64,000 nt of DNA from DATLZU01 sp051293835 (GCA_051293835.1 JBPKMA010000005.1:1-64000), one strand, 5' to 3'; numbered from the stretch's first letter, positions 20,641-29,895 are shown. Notes: generated by a model from the sequence alone, not told the origin. A program made the numbers and translations.

Positions 20641-21159
20641 TTACGCGCATTGAAAGTCCGTGTGCATGGACGCAATCACGGTGTTCCACGCCTCGGCCAT
20701 CTCGCGGAGTAGCTTCATCTGTCCGCCCGTCGCGGTGTCTGACGCCGTCTCGCCGGAAGACCGGTCTTCATCCAACAATTTCAGCGCGTGCTGCAGATGG
20801 CTCTGCGCTAATCGCAAGGTGCCGCAGACGCCCGATGAGGCCGGTGCCTTGCCGCCGGTGCGACGGAACAGCGCCAATGCCCGGTAGGCATCTTCCTGTG
20901 CTCGGAAGAGCGCTTCGGTGCTGCGATACAATCGCCCCTTGACAGCACTGATCTCCCGCTTGGCCAGCTCCGAAGCCATCAGCGCGGCCTTGCCAATGCT
21001 GATCGCCGCGCCATCGGGATCGTCATTGGCCATGGCTTCCTCCGCTTTCACACGGAGCCGTTCCATCTCGGCCTCTTCCCCGACGGTTTGAGTAAACGTC
21101 GGGCCCGGAGTGCCGCAAATGATGAACACCATGAAGACGCCAAGTATCCCTCTGCGCAA
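20641..21159 (-). CDS. Small secreted helical protein, unknown function
   Basis: A 172-residue protein with a likely signal peptide (RRGILGVFMVFIICGTPGPT) and a helical remainder (MERLRVKAEEAMANDDPDGA, LRLAQSHLQHALKLLDED). The TTG at 21159 gives the whole signal peptide; ATG at 21132 would begin inside it. The open frame continues upstream, but that part belongs to the neighbouring broken gene in a shifted frame. It probably formed an operon with that gene. No family recognised. Confidence 0.5.
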   Translation of the reverse strand: MRRGILGVFMVFIICGTPGPTFTQTVGEEAEMERLRVKAEEAMANDDPDGAAISIGKAALMASELAKREISAVKGRLYRSTEALFRAQEDAYRALALFRRTGGKAPASSGVCGTLRLAQSHLQHALKLLDEDRSSGETASDTATGGQMKLLREMAEAWNTVIASMHTDFQCA

Positions 21160-21194
21160 GGTCGGACTCTGAAACGGGTTATCGCGATGAGTGC

Positions 21195-22270
21195 TTATTG
21201 CAGATACTCCCGCGTATCGATTTGCTTCAAACGCCAGTTGATCGCTTCTTTGAGTTTGATGACCTTGGGATCCGCATAGCGTCATTGATCTTAAGAAGCG
21301 ATTTCTGGATCGCATACAGTGGGTCGGAGGCCAGACGATCCGGTAGTTTCTCCAGTGCCCAGGCGACCTCGGTTTTTGACCGTCATCGGAGTTCAGGGCT
21401 TCCAGCAATGGATCGATGAGCGAAAAAACGCCGTGCAGCGCGCCCACGATGCCCAGGCCTTTGGCCGCAGCGACCTGCCGCTCGGGCTTGCCGGTTTTCA
21501 AGACCCCGATCAGAACCGGGATGGCTTCGTTCTGGCCGATATTTCTCAAGGCGACCGCGGCTGCCTTGGCGTTTCCATGTCCGGCCCCTTCAACGCGTCA
21601 AGCAAGCGTGGCACGGACTTGGTCGAGAACAGGTACCCAAGCAAACCGACGATTCTGACTTTTCGCTTCTGTGTCGTCGCCGGATCGTCCAAAAACTTCA
21701 GGAGTCGGTCCTCCTGGCCTCCATTCGGCGGCGATCAAAGCCGAGAAATCATACGCCCGGAAGCGCTCCCCGAGCTCCTCCATCGCATACGCACCGGGAT
21801 CCTCAGCTTTGGCCTCCTCGGCCGCTTTCTGCGCATCCGGAAAATCTGTTCTCACTTCCTTCTGCCATCCTATCTTTTTCCCATCAAAAAGGTACAGCAG
21901 TTGACAGGCGGGGCCTTTCCACATACACGACGGGGAATCAGGCAGGTCCGCATCGCTTCCCATGCTTCGTCGTTCCTTCCCAGACTTTGCGTTGCTCGCA
22001 CTTCACCCGGAACACCACGTCATGAGGCTGGGCGGGATCGGTGACGACCGTATACCCGAACTCTTTCAGGCGCTGGGCGACGATGTCCGCCAGATTTCCG
22101 GGCGGACTCTCTCCCTTATCAGGGATCGCCAGCACCTCGATTAACACCCGCTCGAGTCGTTCCAGCTTGGCCTTCTGTTTAGGCGTCAGCGCCCCACGCC
22201 GTGCCCACGTATCGGCACCGATGACGCTGAACACGAAAACGAACAACAGGCAACACGTCCAGGGTTTCAT
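21195..22270 (-). pseudogene. Secreted HEAT-repeat protein gene with five frameshifts
   Basis: Reads as one gene if five single-base shifts are repaired. It starts MKPWTCCLLFVFVFSVIGAD (signal peptide, ATG at 22270 after GGAGGGAAG), continues through VAQRLKEFGYTVVTDPAQPHD, changes frame near 21960 (KGPACQLLYLFDGKKIGWQ), near 21725 (DRLLKFLDDPATTQKRKVRI, a HEAT-type repeat), near 21580 (GNAKAAAVALRNIGQNEAIP, a second repeat), near 21375 at a run of five A (EVAWALEKLPDRLASDPLYA) and near 21270 (DPKVIKLKEAINWRLKQIDT), ending at TAA 21195-21197. The translated pieces keep coherent family character, so the breaks are recent or are sequencing errors. HEAT repeats usually bind proteins. Confidence 0.7.
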
Positions 22271-22367
22271 CGACTTCCCTCCGACGGCAGAGAGGTGCAC
22301 TCGTCGAACCTGATTCGGGCGTTTCTGTCACTCTACCGAACAGCCGGTGCCATCGGCAAGCCGCAAG

Positions 22368-22396
22368 TTGAAGGTTTGTAGGGCCGCCAGTATAAT
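22368..22396 (+). promoter_or_regulatory. Sigma70 promoter of proC
   Basis: -35 TTGAAG (22368-22373), a 17-nt spacer and a perfect -10 TATAAT (22391-22396). The ATG of proC begins 8 nt after the -10 box, where transcription would start, so the message should be leaderless. Confidence 0.65.
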
Positions 22397-22403
22397 CGCG
22401 CCC

Positions 22404-23231
22404 ATGCTCAAGGGGAAAACGATCGCTTTCCTAGGCGGCGGCAACATGTCGGAAGCCTTGATCGCCGGTCTGTTGCAAGCCGGAGCTGCCAAGGCCGAGC
22501 AACTCATCGCCACCGATGTCCTGCCCGCCAGACGAGACCATCTCAAACGCCGATACCACATTAAAACGACAAGCAAGAATCGAGAAGCGGCCAGGCTCGC
22601 GAATATCCTCGTGTTGTCCGTCGAACCTCAAGTGCTCGACGAGGTTTTGGAGGAGGTTCGATCGGTCGTGTCGCCGGATTGTCTCGTCCTTTCGGTGGCA
22701 GCCGGTTATCCAATCGCCCGGGTGGCATCGCGGCTCAAAACCGTTACCCGGATCGTCCGGGCTATGCCCAATACGCCTTCTACGGTGCGGGAAGCCGTTA
22801 CCGCGTTGGCGTTCAGCCAGGGACTGTCGGACGAAGATCAGCACACCGCGCGGGCTGTCTTTGAATCGGTGGGGAAGGTGGTGGTCATTGAAGAGCGGCT
22901 GATGGACGCGGTCACTGGCTTGAGCGGCAGCGGTCCGGCTTATGTGTACGTCATGATCGAGGCGTTGGCCGACGGGGGAGTAAAGATGGGGCTGCCTCGT
23001 CAGGTGGCGGAACTGCTGGCCGCGCAGACTGTCCTGGGAGCGGCCCGCATGCTGATCGAGAGTGGAGAACCTCCGGGACGCCTAAAAGACCGCGTCGCCT
23101 CGCCGGGGGGGACGACCATCGCCGGTCTCTATCAATTGGAGAAAGGACGGCTGCGGGCGGCGCTGATGGCGGCCGTCGAAGCGGCGGCGAAACGTTCAGC
23201 TGAGTTAGGCAAGGAACAGAGTTCTGTGTAG
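22404..23231 (+). CDS. proC: Pyrroline-5-carboxylate reductase
   Basis: Last step of proline synthesis: NAD(P)H-dependent reduction of 1-pyrroline-5-carboxylate. The 275-residue protein has the Rossmann start KTIAFLGGGNMSEALIAGLL, the VLSVEPQVLDEVLEEV segment, RAMPNTPSTVREAVTAL, and the C-terminal dimer signature LMDAVTGLSGSGPAYVYVMIEALADGGVKMGL with DRVASPGGTTIAGL. The ATG at 22404 matches the family start; it directly follows the promoter with no ribosome-binding site. The gene stands alone between two decayed genes. Confidence 0.95.
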   Translation: MLKGKTIAFLGGGNMSEALIAGLLQAGAAKAEQLIATDVLPARRDHLKRRYHIKTTSKNREAARLANILVLSVEPQVLDEVLEEVRSVVSPDCLVLSVAAGYPIARVASRLKTVTRIVRAMPNTPSTVREAVTALAFSQGLSDEDQHTARAVFESVGKVVVIEERLMDAVTGLSGSGPAYVYVMIEALADGGVKMGLPRQVAELLAAQTVLGAARMLIESGEPPGRLKDRVASPGGTTIAGLYQLEKGRLRAALMAAVEAAAKRSAELGKEQSSV

Positions 23232-23312
23232 AAAAGGAGCAGCGAGGCGCGGCCTGGCGGACCCGCTAATCCAACGCCGGCTGTTCAGCCAACTCTTTCC
23301 AGGAGTCATCCC

Positions 23313-23504
23313 GTGCAATATTGGGTCAAAGTCATCTTCACCGACAACCAGGAACTGTTCGTCAAGGACGCGATCCGTCATACCATCAGCGATGACATGG
23401 AAGTGCTAGAGGTGGACTCGCCGAAAGAAGTCATCATCATTCCCATGAAGCAGATCAAATACATCAGTTGCGACGCGACGGTGTTCGCGGCGAAGAAACC
23501 ATGA
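23313..23504 (+). CDS. Small conserved-looking protein, unknown function
   Basis: A 63-residue acidic-to-neutral protein (MQYWVKVIFTDNQELFVKDA, then EVLEVDSPKEVIIIPMKQIKYISCD) with alternating beta-strand pattern, perhaps a small barrel or PRC/LSM-like fold. The GTG start follows CCAGGAG at good spacing. It lies 81 nt after proC on the same strand. I do not recognise a family. Confidence 0.6.
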   Translation: MQYWVKVIFTDNQELFVKDAIRHTISDDMEVLEVDSPKEVIIIPMKQIKYISCDATVFAAKKP

Positions 23505-23660
23505 CATACGGGCTGACGTTGGTAGAACCCTCGATACCGCACGACCCAGCCGAGGTACCACTCCTGGTCCTCACATCGTTCCCGGCATTCCGCCAGTCTT
23601 GTTCAGCGCGATGCACCCCGACAGCGGGCCGGCGTGCGCCATATGTCCGCTAAAGGGCGG

Positions 23661-24766
23661 TTAGCGACCGTGCTCCAGTGTCGGCGGAGGATGGAGGCGT
23701 TGTCGCTGCTCGGGGGTGAGAAGCTGTCGCGCTTTGAGAGACCCGTAATCTGACTCCGAATCTCTTCCAGATCGCGCACGGCGGCCGCGAGCTTGTCGTC
23801 GGACGCCAGCGTTCCCGTATTCTGATCGCGCAGAATCGTCAACAGTGTGAGTTCGGCTCCCTTGAGCTTCGCCTGTTCGATCAGGATCGTTTTCTCGTCT
23901 CGTTCTTCGCAGCCACCAAGGCTGCGATCTGCTCCGTCGTGAGCCCCAGCTGCTCGGTTTGATCGAGGAAGGATATCGGCCAGCTTCGTTCGTTGCCCCT
24001 CCGTCAACTGCGCCTTCAATCGACTCCAAAACCTCGAAGAGCGTGTTGAACAGCACGCCTTCCGTCTCGCCGATCTTCTGCATCTTGGCGCGAACCGCTT
24101 CAGGATCCACGTCCAAGCGCATCGCCAGTTCGTCGGCCTCCATGTGGCTGAGATCGATGTCCGTACCCAGCCGAAGCACTTAGCGCCGAGCGGCTTCCAG
24201 CAGCGAGCGAATGGCTTGGCTCGGGTCTCGGTCAGACGCATGGTCGGATGCGTCACCGCGTGGAGTTTGACCCGCTGATCGGCCGTCAGCACGCCCCGCA
24301 GGCCGGCGGGTGTCTCGATGAACAGATTAAGCTCATCGGTCTCGATCCCTCTGGTCAGTGTATTGGCGGTGAGGTAGTCACCGTCCCGCAGCAACCCGTG
24401 ACGGCGCTTTTCCTCCAGCTCCTCGAACATCCCGACCAGCACTGCTTCCTTCATCCGCATCTCAGTTTTCAACCGCTGTACAAGGCCGGCCATCGCTTCC
24501 TTCTGATGGCGCAGATCATCCGTGGACCCGGCGTGAATTCCATGTCGTGCGATTGAGCGGTGGCGCCATACGAAACCCGGCGTCGTCAAGCCGGATATGG
24601 AGGAAAACAACACCGTGGCGGTCTCAGGTCCGGAGCTTGCGGAAAACATTTCCCATCCGGGCGCGATGCGCTTCCAACGCGCCGTGAGAAGCGAGGCGGG
24701 TAGGATCAGCCAGAGGCGCGGAAGCGGCGAGCATGACCAGACGCGGAGGGGGGCGATCCCGGCCAT
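23661..24766 (-). pseudogene. Broken gene for a periplasmic LTxxQ (Spy/CpxP-like) protein
   Basis: Several shifted frames join into one protein. From an ATG near 24766 with a hydrophobic leader (LWLILPASLLT) it runs through KEAVLVGMFEELEEKRRHGL and GVLTADQRVKL, shifts near 24225, meets an in-frame TAA near 24181, continues with GTDIDLSHMEADELAMRLDV, shifts near 24010 (LTEGQRTKL), again near 23970 (LGLTTEQIAALVAAKNE) and 23900 (TILIEQAKLKGAELTLLTIL), and ends after another shift with LLTPEQRQRL. Four LTxxQ-type motifs are the mark of Spy/CpxP chaperones and periplasmic metal sensors. At least five shifts plus a nonsense codon make this a pseudogene. It diverges from the ZIP transporter gene. 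Confidence 0.65.
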
Positions 24767-24880
24767 GCATCGGTACAATACGGATATGGTACTGCGACGC
24801 AAAAACGTCTACAGTATAGGGATCCGATCGGGCAGGCGTGCGCGTCCGCAACGGCCTGATCGAATCACCACTGTCGCAGG

Positions 24881-25633
24881 ATGATTGAGCTCATCGGCAT
24901 GGGCGCCGCGGCCGGCGTCGTTCCCGTCTATCTGGGCATCGGGTTTGCGCTCGTCGCCGGCCGCACACTGTCGCGCGCGTGGGAAGCCGGATTGATTGGT
25001 CTGGCAACCGGCGTGCTGGTTTATCTCTTCTTCGATCTGATGCATGAAGCGGTGGAGCTGACTGGTGCCCGAGACATCGCGTCGTGGATCGTGTTGCTTG
25101 GCTGTTTGCTGGTGAGCTTCGTCGGGTTGGTCGTATTGGAAGAGAGTCAACTGGGGAAGCACCGCCGCCTGACGCGCGTCCTCTCGTTGCCGTACCTTAT
25201 CGCGTTGGGCATGGGCCTGCACAACCTCGGGGAAGGCCTCGCTATCGGGGCCAGTTACACCAACGGGGAGTGGGCGTTGAGCGCACTGTTGGTCGCCGGC
25301 TTTGCGCTCCACAACGGCACCGAAGGATTCGGGATTGTGGGTGCGGCCGGCCGGAATGCGATCCCGGCGAAGGATGTGTTGCTGCTGGGCCTGCTCGCCG
25401 GCGCGCCGACCTGCGGGGGCGCCGTGCTGAGCGGATTCGATCCTTCCCCGTATTTATCGGTGGCGTGGTACACGCTGGCCGCTGGCTCCTTGTTGTACGT
25501 CATTCTGGCCCTCGTTGCCCTCACCTATACCGCCACGCGCCGTGTCCTGATGGCAGTCGGCATATTCGGCGGCATAGCCGTCATGTATGTCACCGCCAGG
25601 CTTCTGACTCTGGCAGGAGGCCTTCACACCTAA
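24881..25633 (+). CDS. ZIP family metal transporter
   Basis: A 250-residue inner-membrane protein with about eight hydrophobic segments. Two ZIP signature helices are clear: MGLHNLGEGLAIGASY and FALHNGTEGFGIVG, each with the HNxxEG metal-binding pattern. Family members import Zn, Fe or Mn; the metal cannot be told here. The usual histidine-rich loop between helices 3 and 4 is absent. The ATG has only a weak ribosome site. The broken LTxxQ gene on the other side of the intergenic region may once have been a functional partner in metal stress. Confidence 0.85.
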   Translation: MIELIGMGAAAGVVPVYLGIGFALVAGRTLSRAWEAGLIGLATGVLVYLFFDLMHEAVELTGARDIASWIVLLGCLLVSFVGLVVLEESQLGKHRRLTRVLSLPYLIALGMGLHNLGEGLAIGASYTNGEWALSALLVAGFALHNGTEGFGIVGAAGRNAIPAKDVLLLGLLAGAPTCGGAVLSGFDPSPYLSVAWYTLAAGSLLYVILALVALTYTATRRVLMAVGIFGGIAVMYVTARLLTLAGGLHT

Positions 25634-26366
25634 AACTGCCAGCGCTGGAATGTGCGCATTCGCTTCTGCATCTAGACTGGCACCAATGCTGATTGCGCGG
25701 CTCGCAGCATCGGCTCGAGCAGGAATCCGTTGCCCTCCAGCACCGTGTGACGTCATTCGCGTGGGATTGGCGGAGAAACGAGGATTTCTTCACGGCCGGA
25801 ACGGGTGAGGGCAGGGGCTCTTCACAGGTCCTACCGATTACGATGGCCGACACAGAGCCGTTCGGATCCGGCCATGATGCGATTCACGGCCCGGCGTTTT
25901 GCTTTTGGGGGGCCGAATGCGATCGGGCAGGCGTTGAAGCTCGTTTTCCGTGTTCAGCCCCCCATCGCTCGGCGATCCGTGCCCCCCTTTGGCGAAGGTG
26001 CCGCCACTGGTGGGAGGCTATAAGGTCCTCGTGCGCACATCTTCTCTCGCAATCCGTTCCGTTGTACGAAGAATATCGTGCCGACAACGAATTGTGAGGG
26101 GTTTGTCTTCCTTAGAGTCCTTTTGCCGGTCGGGTAATATGACGCCGTCATACAAAAAGAAGGCGTTTGCGCCAGGGGCGAACACCCGACACGCGTGGAA
26201 CTCAAAAGAAGCCTGGCGCGCGCGAATCTCTTCGTTCGATCAAACTGCAGTTCTCTCGACGAGGCGGGAGAGCACGCTAGCCAGGAATTGCGGGGCCCGG
26301 GACGATGCGGAGCGGCGATAGGCGGTCGGGCTGTGAGAGGAGAGGGAAGTGGATGCGCCGGTGTGG
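25634..26366. other. Intergenic stretch without an identified gene
   Basis: 733 bp between the ZIP gene and the DUF4136 lipoprotein gene. Only short overlapping reading frames of low protein character are present; no tRNA-like fold, riboswitch or repeat was recognised. The one feature seen is a terminator-like hairpin on the minus strand at 26153-26173. Confidence 0.5.
26153..26173 (-). terminator. Candidate rho-independent terminator for the DUF4136 gene
   Basis: On the minus strand GGCG-CAAA-CGCC is followed by TTCTTTTTG. The stem is only four GC pairs and lies about 190 nt after the stop codon, so confidence is limited. Confidence 0.4.
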
Positions 26367-26999
26367 CTAGTGAGTCTCGCGCAGCTTTGTGATCTCCTCC
26401 TCGCCGAACGTATGCCGCACCGTGCCATCGGTTGTTTGGCCGAAATGCCGGAACGCGGCCTCAACCAGGAGTGGCATCAGCGTCGGCAGATCCTTGGTGA
26501 GGCCGGTGGCTGTCGCGTTCCCTCGCCAGAACTCGACCAGCGATCCGGCCTCCTGTGACTTCGGCAAATCCCCGATCACAATCACCACTTGGCTGGTGAA
26601 CTGCCTGACCGTGCTCGGGTCGGAGGCTGCCATGCTTGTGCCGTAGGTTCCGCCACCCGCGGCGCCCATCGTGCCAGGGGTTCCGAGCGTAGACGACCCC
26701 TGGGACAGGGTTCCGGGCGACGATTCACTCACTCCATACGCCAGATAGACAGCCAGTCTCGCCGTTCGGGCCTCCGTTTCCTTATAGCCCTGTTCGTTCA
26801 TTTTCTTGGCGACAAGCCTGGCGTAGGCGGAAAACGCCGGATCTTTTTCCACTTCTAGGGCGGGAAAGACCGCGTAAGTGACGTGCGGAGGAATCGGCGT
26901 CTCGCTTTTCCCGTGCACCTCGACGGCGACGGTTCGGGCGCATCCTAGCCCAGACAGTGTGAGCCCCGCAACAAACAGCCGCAACCATATCGTCGTCAT
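26367..26999 (-). CDS. DUF4136-type lipoprotein
   Basis: A 210-residue exported protein. The signal peptide ends GLGCAR, an acceptable if imperfect lipobox (Gly at -3). The mature part resembles DUF4136: TYAVFPALEVEKDPAFSAYARLVAKKMNEQGYKE, LAVYLAYGV, a flexible Gly/Ser/Thr stretch (residues about 95-125) and a C-terminal LPTLMPLLVEAAFRHFG. Such proteins are envelope lipoproteins of unknown role. Single gene, with promoter region towards 27000. Confidence 0.72.
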   Translation of the reverse strand: MTTIWLRLFVAGLTLSGLGCARTVAVEVHGKSETPIPPHVTYAVFPALEVEKDPAFSAYARLVAKKMNEQGYKETEARTARLAVYLAYGVSESSPGTLSQGSSTLGTPGTMGAAGGGTYGTSMAASDPSTVRQFTSQVVIVIGDLPKSQEAGSLVEFWRGNATATGLTKDLPTLMPLLVEAAFRHFGQTTDGTVRHTFGEEEITKLRETH

Positions 27000-27309
27000 C
27001 GCATGACCTCGCCGAATGGGGAAAAGGTGGTGACTCCGCCAATGAGACGGCCTGAACAGGAAAAGGCCGTCTTCACCCTTTGGACTGGAGCGCGTCCCAT
27101 CCAGGCCGGATTCGCACTAAGGATATCGAAGATAGCGGCTTATTGCCACTTGGCGCGGACATTTCCCTCCGGTTGCGGAGCCGGTGACCCGCATTCCTCA
27201 CGAGGATCCCGGGCATGACACCCGTTGTCGGGGAAACAGGCTCCGACAAGGCGGTGAACGTCAACGAGGTAGCCGTGACCAGACGAGAAACCTGAGTCGA
27301 GCCTGCGGC
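27000..27309. other. Intergenic stretch with two perfect inverted repeats
   Basis: No gene is recognised. GACGGCCT/AGGCCGTC (27046-27071, 10-nt loop) and TTGTCGG/CCGACAA (27225-27249, 11-nt loop) are both perfect dyads. They lie between the end of the methyltransferase gene and the start of the lipoprotein gene, both on the minus strand. Neither has a U tract; the first could be an operator or leader hairpin for the lipoprotein gene, the second could mark transcript ends. Confidence 0.45.
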
Positions 27310-28002
27310 CTAAGAAACGGGTACGAATTCCAAGAAATACTGTTTGGGCAGGAAGGTATGCTCGCGCAGGAGGCGGTAGCCGGCTTTGGTCATCTCATCC
27401 AACACGGTCTCGCGGGGAACCAGGTGCGTTTTGGAGAAGCCCAGATCGCCAGACCGTTCGTCGTGATAATAGTCGATGATCGCAATCCGCCCGCCGGGTC
27501 TCAGCGCGGATTTCACATTGGTAAAGTAGGCCATCCGGTTGTCCAGGTGATGGTAGACGTTGCACAAGAAAATCAGGTCGACCGACTCAAGCGGCAGCTT
27601 GGGATTATCCGGCTGCGCCAGGATGAACTCGGCTGTGTAGGAGATATGCATGTGCTCGATGCTGTCCTTGACGTGTTTCAAGGCCTCCGGTTCCACATCG
27701 ATCGCGTACACTTTTCCGGTCTCCGTCACCGCCTCGATGAATCGCCGGGTAAAGTAACCCGAGCCCGACCCCAAATCGGCAACGACCATGCCTGGTTTCA
27801 AACCCAGCGCCTGAATGACCTCGGTGGGCTTCTGGTAGTGATCGCGTTCCGGACGTTCGAGCTGGTCCAGATACTCCGTGACACTCGGCAACCGACCGTG
27901 CTGGCCGCCATGCTGCGCCCAGCCCGGCTGACCGAGCCAGATGGCCACTGCCAAGGCAGTCAGCCCAGCAAGAAACTGTGGGATTGGAATTCGAGGTGGC
28001 AT
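27310..28002 (-). CDS. Class I SAM-dependent methyltransferase with a signal peptide
   Basis: A 230-residue protein. The ATG at 28002 gives a typical signal peptide (FLAGLTALAVAIWLGQPGWA-Q), so the enzyme appears to be exported. The mature part is a complete Rossmann methyltransferase: motif I VVADLGSGSGYFTRRF, the acidic post-I VYAIDVEPEAL, and motif IV region LPLESVDLIFLCNVYHHLDN, then LRPGGRIAIIDYYHD. The closest pattern is the UbiE/MenG-like group. SAM is not expected in the periplasm, so either a source exists or the leader serves as an anchor. It follows ftsH by 34 nt on the same strand. Confidence 0.8.
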   Translation of the reverse strand: MPPRIPIPQFLAGLTALAVAIWLGQPGWAQHGGQHGRLPSVTEYLDQLERPERDHYQKPTEVIQALGLKPGMVVADLGSGSGYFTRRFIEAVTETGKVYAIDVEPEALKHVKDSIEHMHISYTAEFILAQPDNPKLPLESVDLIFLCNVYHHLDNRMAYFTNVKSALRPGGRIAIIDYYHDERSGDLGFSKTHLVPRETVLDEMTKAGYRLLREHTFLPKQYFLEFVPVS

Positions 28003-28036
28003 GCGGGTCTCCGTGGTGTTCAATTTACGTGCCGGA

Positions 28037-29842
28037 TCATGCGCGGACGCCTGCCGTCTGCTGTTTGGTGATGATGGCATTCAGCTCCTCACCCGTGATC
28101 GTTTCTTTGCCGAGCAGCACCTCCGCGGCCTCGCGCAGCACACCCTCTTTGCTTCGCAGAATTGTCAGGGCCCGTTCGTACTGCTCGTCGATGATTTGCC
28201 GAACCTCGCAGTCGATCTCGCGCGACGTTTCTTCGCTGTAATCGCCTGGCGAGAGGGTCTGACCGGTCTGAAGGAAGAGTGGCTGTCGATCCCGCTCGAA
28301 GCTGACCTGCCCCAGCTTTTCGCTCATACCGTAGGCCTTCACCATGCTTTTGGCGATGTCGGTCGCTTTCAGCAGATCGTCCTGCGCACCGGTTGAGACT
28401 TCGTTGTAGATGATCTCCTCGGCGGCGCGGCCACCCAGCAACACCGCGATCTTGTTCTTCAGCTCGGTTTTGGTCATCAGAAAGCGATCCTCGGTCGGCA
28501 GTTGCAGGGTGTAACCCAGCGCGGCGATCCCACGCGGGATAATCGAAATTTTCTGCACGGCGTCGGCCCCGGGGATGGACAGCGCTACGAGCGCATGGCC
28601 GATTTCATGATGCGCGACGCGCTCTTTCTCCATGCGATTCAGCACACGGTTCTTCTTCTCCAGGCCGGCGATTACCCGCTCCACCGCCTCCTGAAGTTCC
28701 GACAGGCTCACCATGTCCTTTCCACGCCGGACGGCGAGCAGGGCTGCTTCGTTGAGGATGTTCGCGAGATCGGCGCCGACGAACCCGGCTGTCATAGCCG
28801 CGATCACTTCGAGATCGGCCTCGTTTGCCAAGGGGATATTCCGCGCGTGAACCTTGAGAATGGCCACCCGTCCCGCTTTGTCCGGGCGATCCACCAGCAC
28901 CTGCCGATCGAACCGGCCGGCACGCAACAGGGCGGGATCGAGGATTTCCGGCCGGTTGGTCGCTGCCATCAGGATCACCCCCACCCGTGGATCGAATCCG
29001 TCCATCTCGACCAGAAGCTGGTTGAGCGTCTGTTCCCGCTCCTCGTGCGCCATCGGCCCGATGCCTCGGGCTTTCCCCAAGGCGTCCAACTCGTCGATGA
29101 AGATGATGCACGGCGCCTTCTGTTTCGCCTGCTCGAACAGGTCGCGGACGCGGGCGGCGCCCACGCCAACGAACATTTCGACGAATTCCGAGCCGCTGAT
29201 GGAAAAGAACGGCACACCCGCTTCCCCTGCGACGGCCTTGGCCAGCAGGGTCTTGCCGGTCCCGGGGGGACCGACGAGCAGAATGCCTTTTGGAATCTTG
29301 CCGCCCAGTCGGCGAAATTTCTCGGGCGTTTTCAGGAACTCGATGACCTCCTGCAGTTCTTGCTTGGCCTCATCCACCCCCGCGACGTCGGAGAAGGACA
29401 CCTTGACGTCCTTCTCCATATAGATTTTGGCCTTGCTGCGGCCGACTGTCATAAATCCCTGGCTTTGGCTCATGCGACGGAAAATGAACCACCACACGCC
29501 GAAAAACAACGTGATCGGGACGACCCACGATAAAAGATCCCGCCAGAACGTGCTCTCAATGACGCCCGTGAACTTGACCTCGTGCCGTTGGAGGTCCTTG
29601 ATGAGGTCAGGATCCTCTACCCGTACCGTGTCGAAGAGTTTGCCCTCCTTCATCCGGCCATGGATCATGCTCGACGACACGGCGACCTCGGCGACCTTCC
29701 CCTCAGCGATCGCGACCTTGAACTCGCTGTAAGGAATTTCGGCGGGATTGAAGAAGGGCGTGACAAAGAACTGGAACAGCATCAATGCCCAGAGGGCGAC
29801 GATCAGATACCAAATGGAGAATTGTTTTTGTTTGGGATCCAT
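28037..29842 (-). CDS. ftsH: ATP-dependent zinc metalloprotease FtsH
   Basis: Membrane-anchored AAA+ protease that degrades misassembled membrane proteins and selected regulators. The 601-residue protein has a first membrane segment at about 10-30, a periplasmic domain, a second segment at about 103-122, Walker A GPPGTGKT at 191-198, Walker B IIFIDELDAL, the second region of homology (MAATNRPEILDPALLRAGRFDRQV), and the zinc site HHEIGHA near residue 414. The C-terminal tail after residue 590 is short. No ribosomal or hpt gene is adjacent; upstream is an extragenic palindrome. Confidence 0.96.
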   Translation of the reverse strand: MDPKQKQFSIWYLIVALWALMLFQFFVTPFFNPAEIPYSEFKVAIAEGKVAEVAVSSSMIHGRMKEGKLFDTVRVEDPDLIKDLQRHEVKFTGVIESTFWRDLLSWVVPITLFFGVWWFIFRRMSQSQGFMTVGRSKAKIYMEKDVKVSFSDVAGVDEAKQELQEVIEFLKTPEKFRRLGGKIPKGILLVGPPGTGKTLLAKAVAGEAGVPFFSISGSEFVEMFVGVGAARVRDLFEQAKQKAPCIIFIDELDALGKARGIGPMAHEEREQTLNQLLVEMDGFDPRVGVILMAATNRPEILDPALLRAGRFDRQVLVDRPDKAGRVAILKVHARNIPLANEADLEVIAAMTAGFVGADLANILNEAALLAVRRGKDMVSLSELQEAVERVIAGLEKKNRVLNRMEKERVAHHEIGHALVALSIPGADAVQKISIIPRGIAALGYTLQLPTEDRFLMTKTELKNKIAVLLGGRAAEEIIYNEVSTGAQDDLLKATDIAKSMVKAYGMSEKLGQVSFERDRQPLFLQTGQTLSPGDYSEETSREIDCEVRQIIDEQYERALTILRSKEGVLREAAEVLLGKETITGEELNAIITKQQTAGVRA

Positions 29843-29895
29843 AATTTACCGTGACTCGTGCCGGGTTAGAACGAGTTACCCTCCTTTACGATGCT

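Noticed and set aside
25670..25705. Sigma54 -24/-12 promoter (TGGCAC followed by TTGC)
   Set aside because: The GG and GC elements are not 10 nt apart, so it fails the spacing rule.
26005..26040. Cobalamin-riboswitch-like GCCACTG
   Set aside because: Only the short box is present; the surrounding conserved elements and a suitable downstream gene on that strand are missing.
25693..26097. A 134-residue plus-strand frame in the stretch after the ZIP gene
   Set aside because: No ribosome site, several overlapping alternative frames and no domain; unlikely to be a gene.
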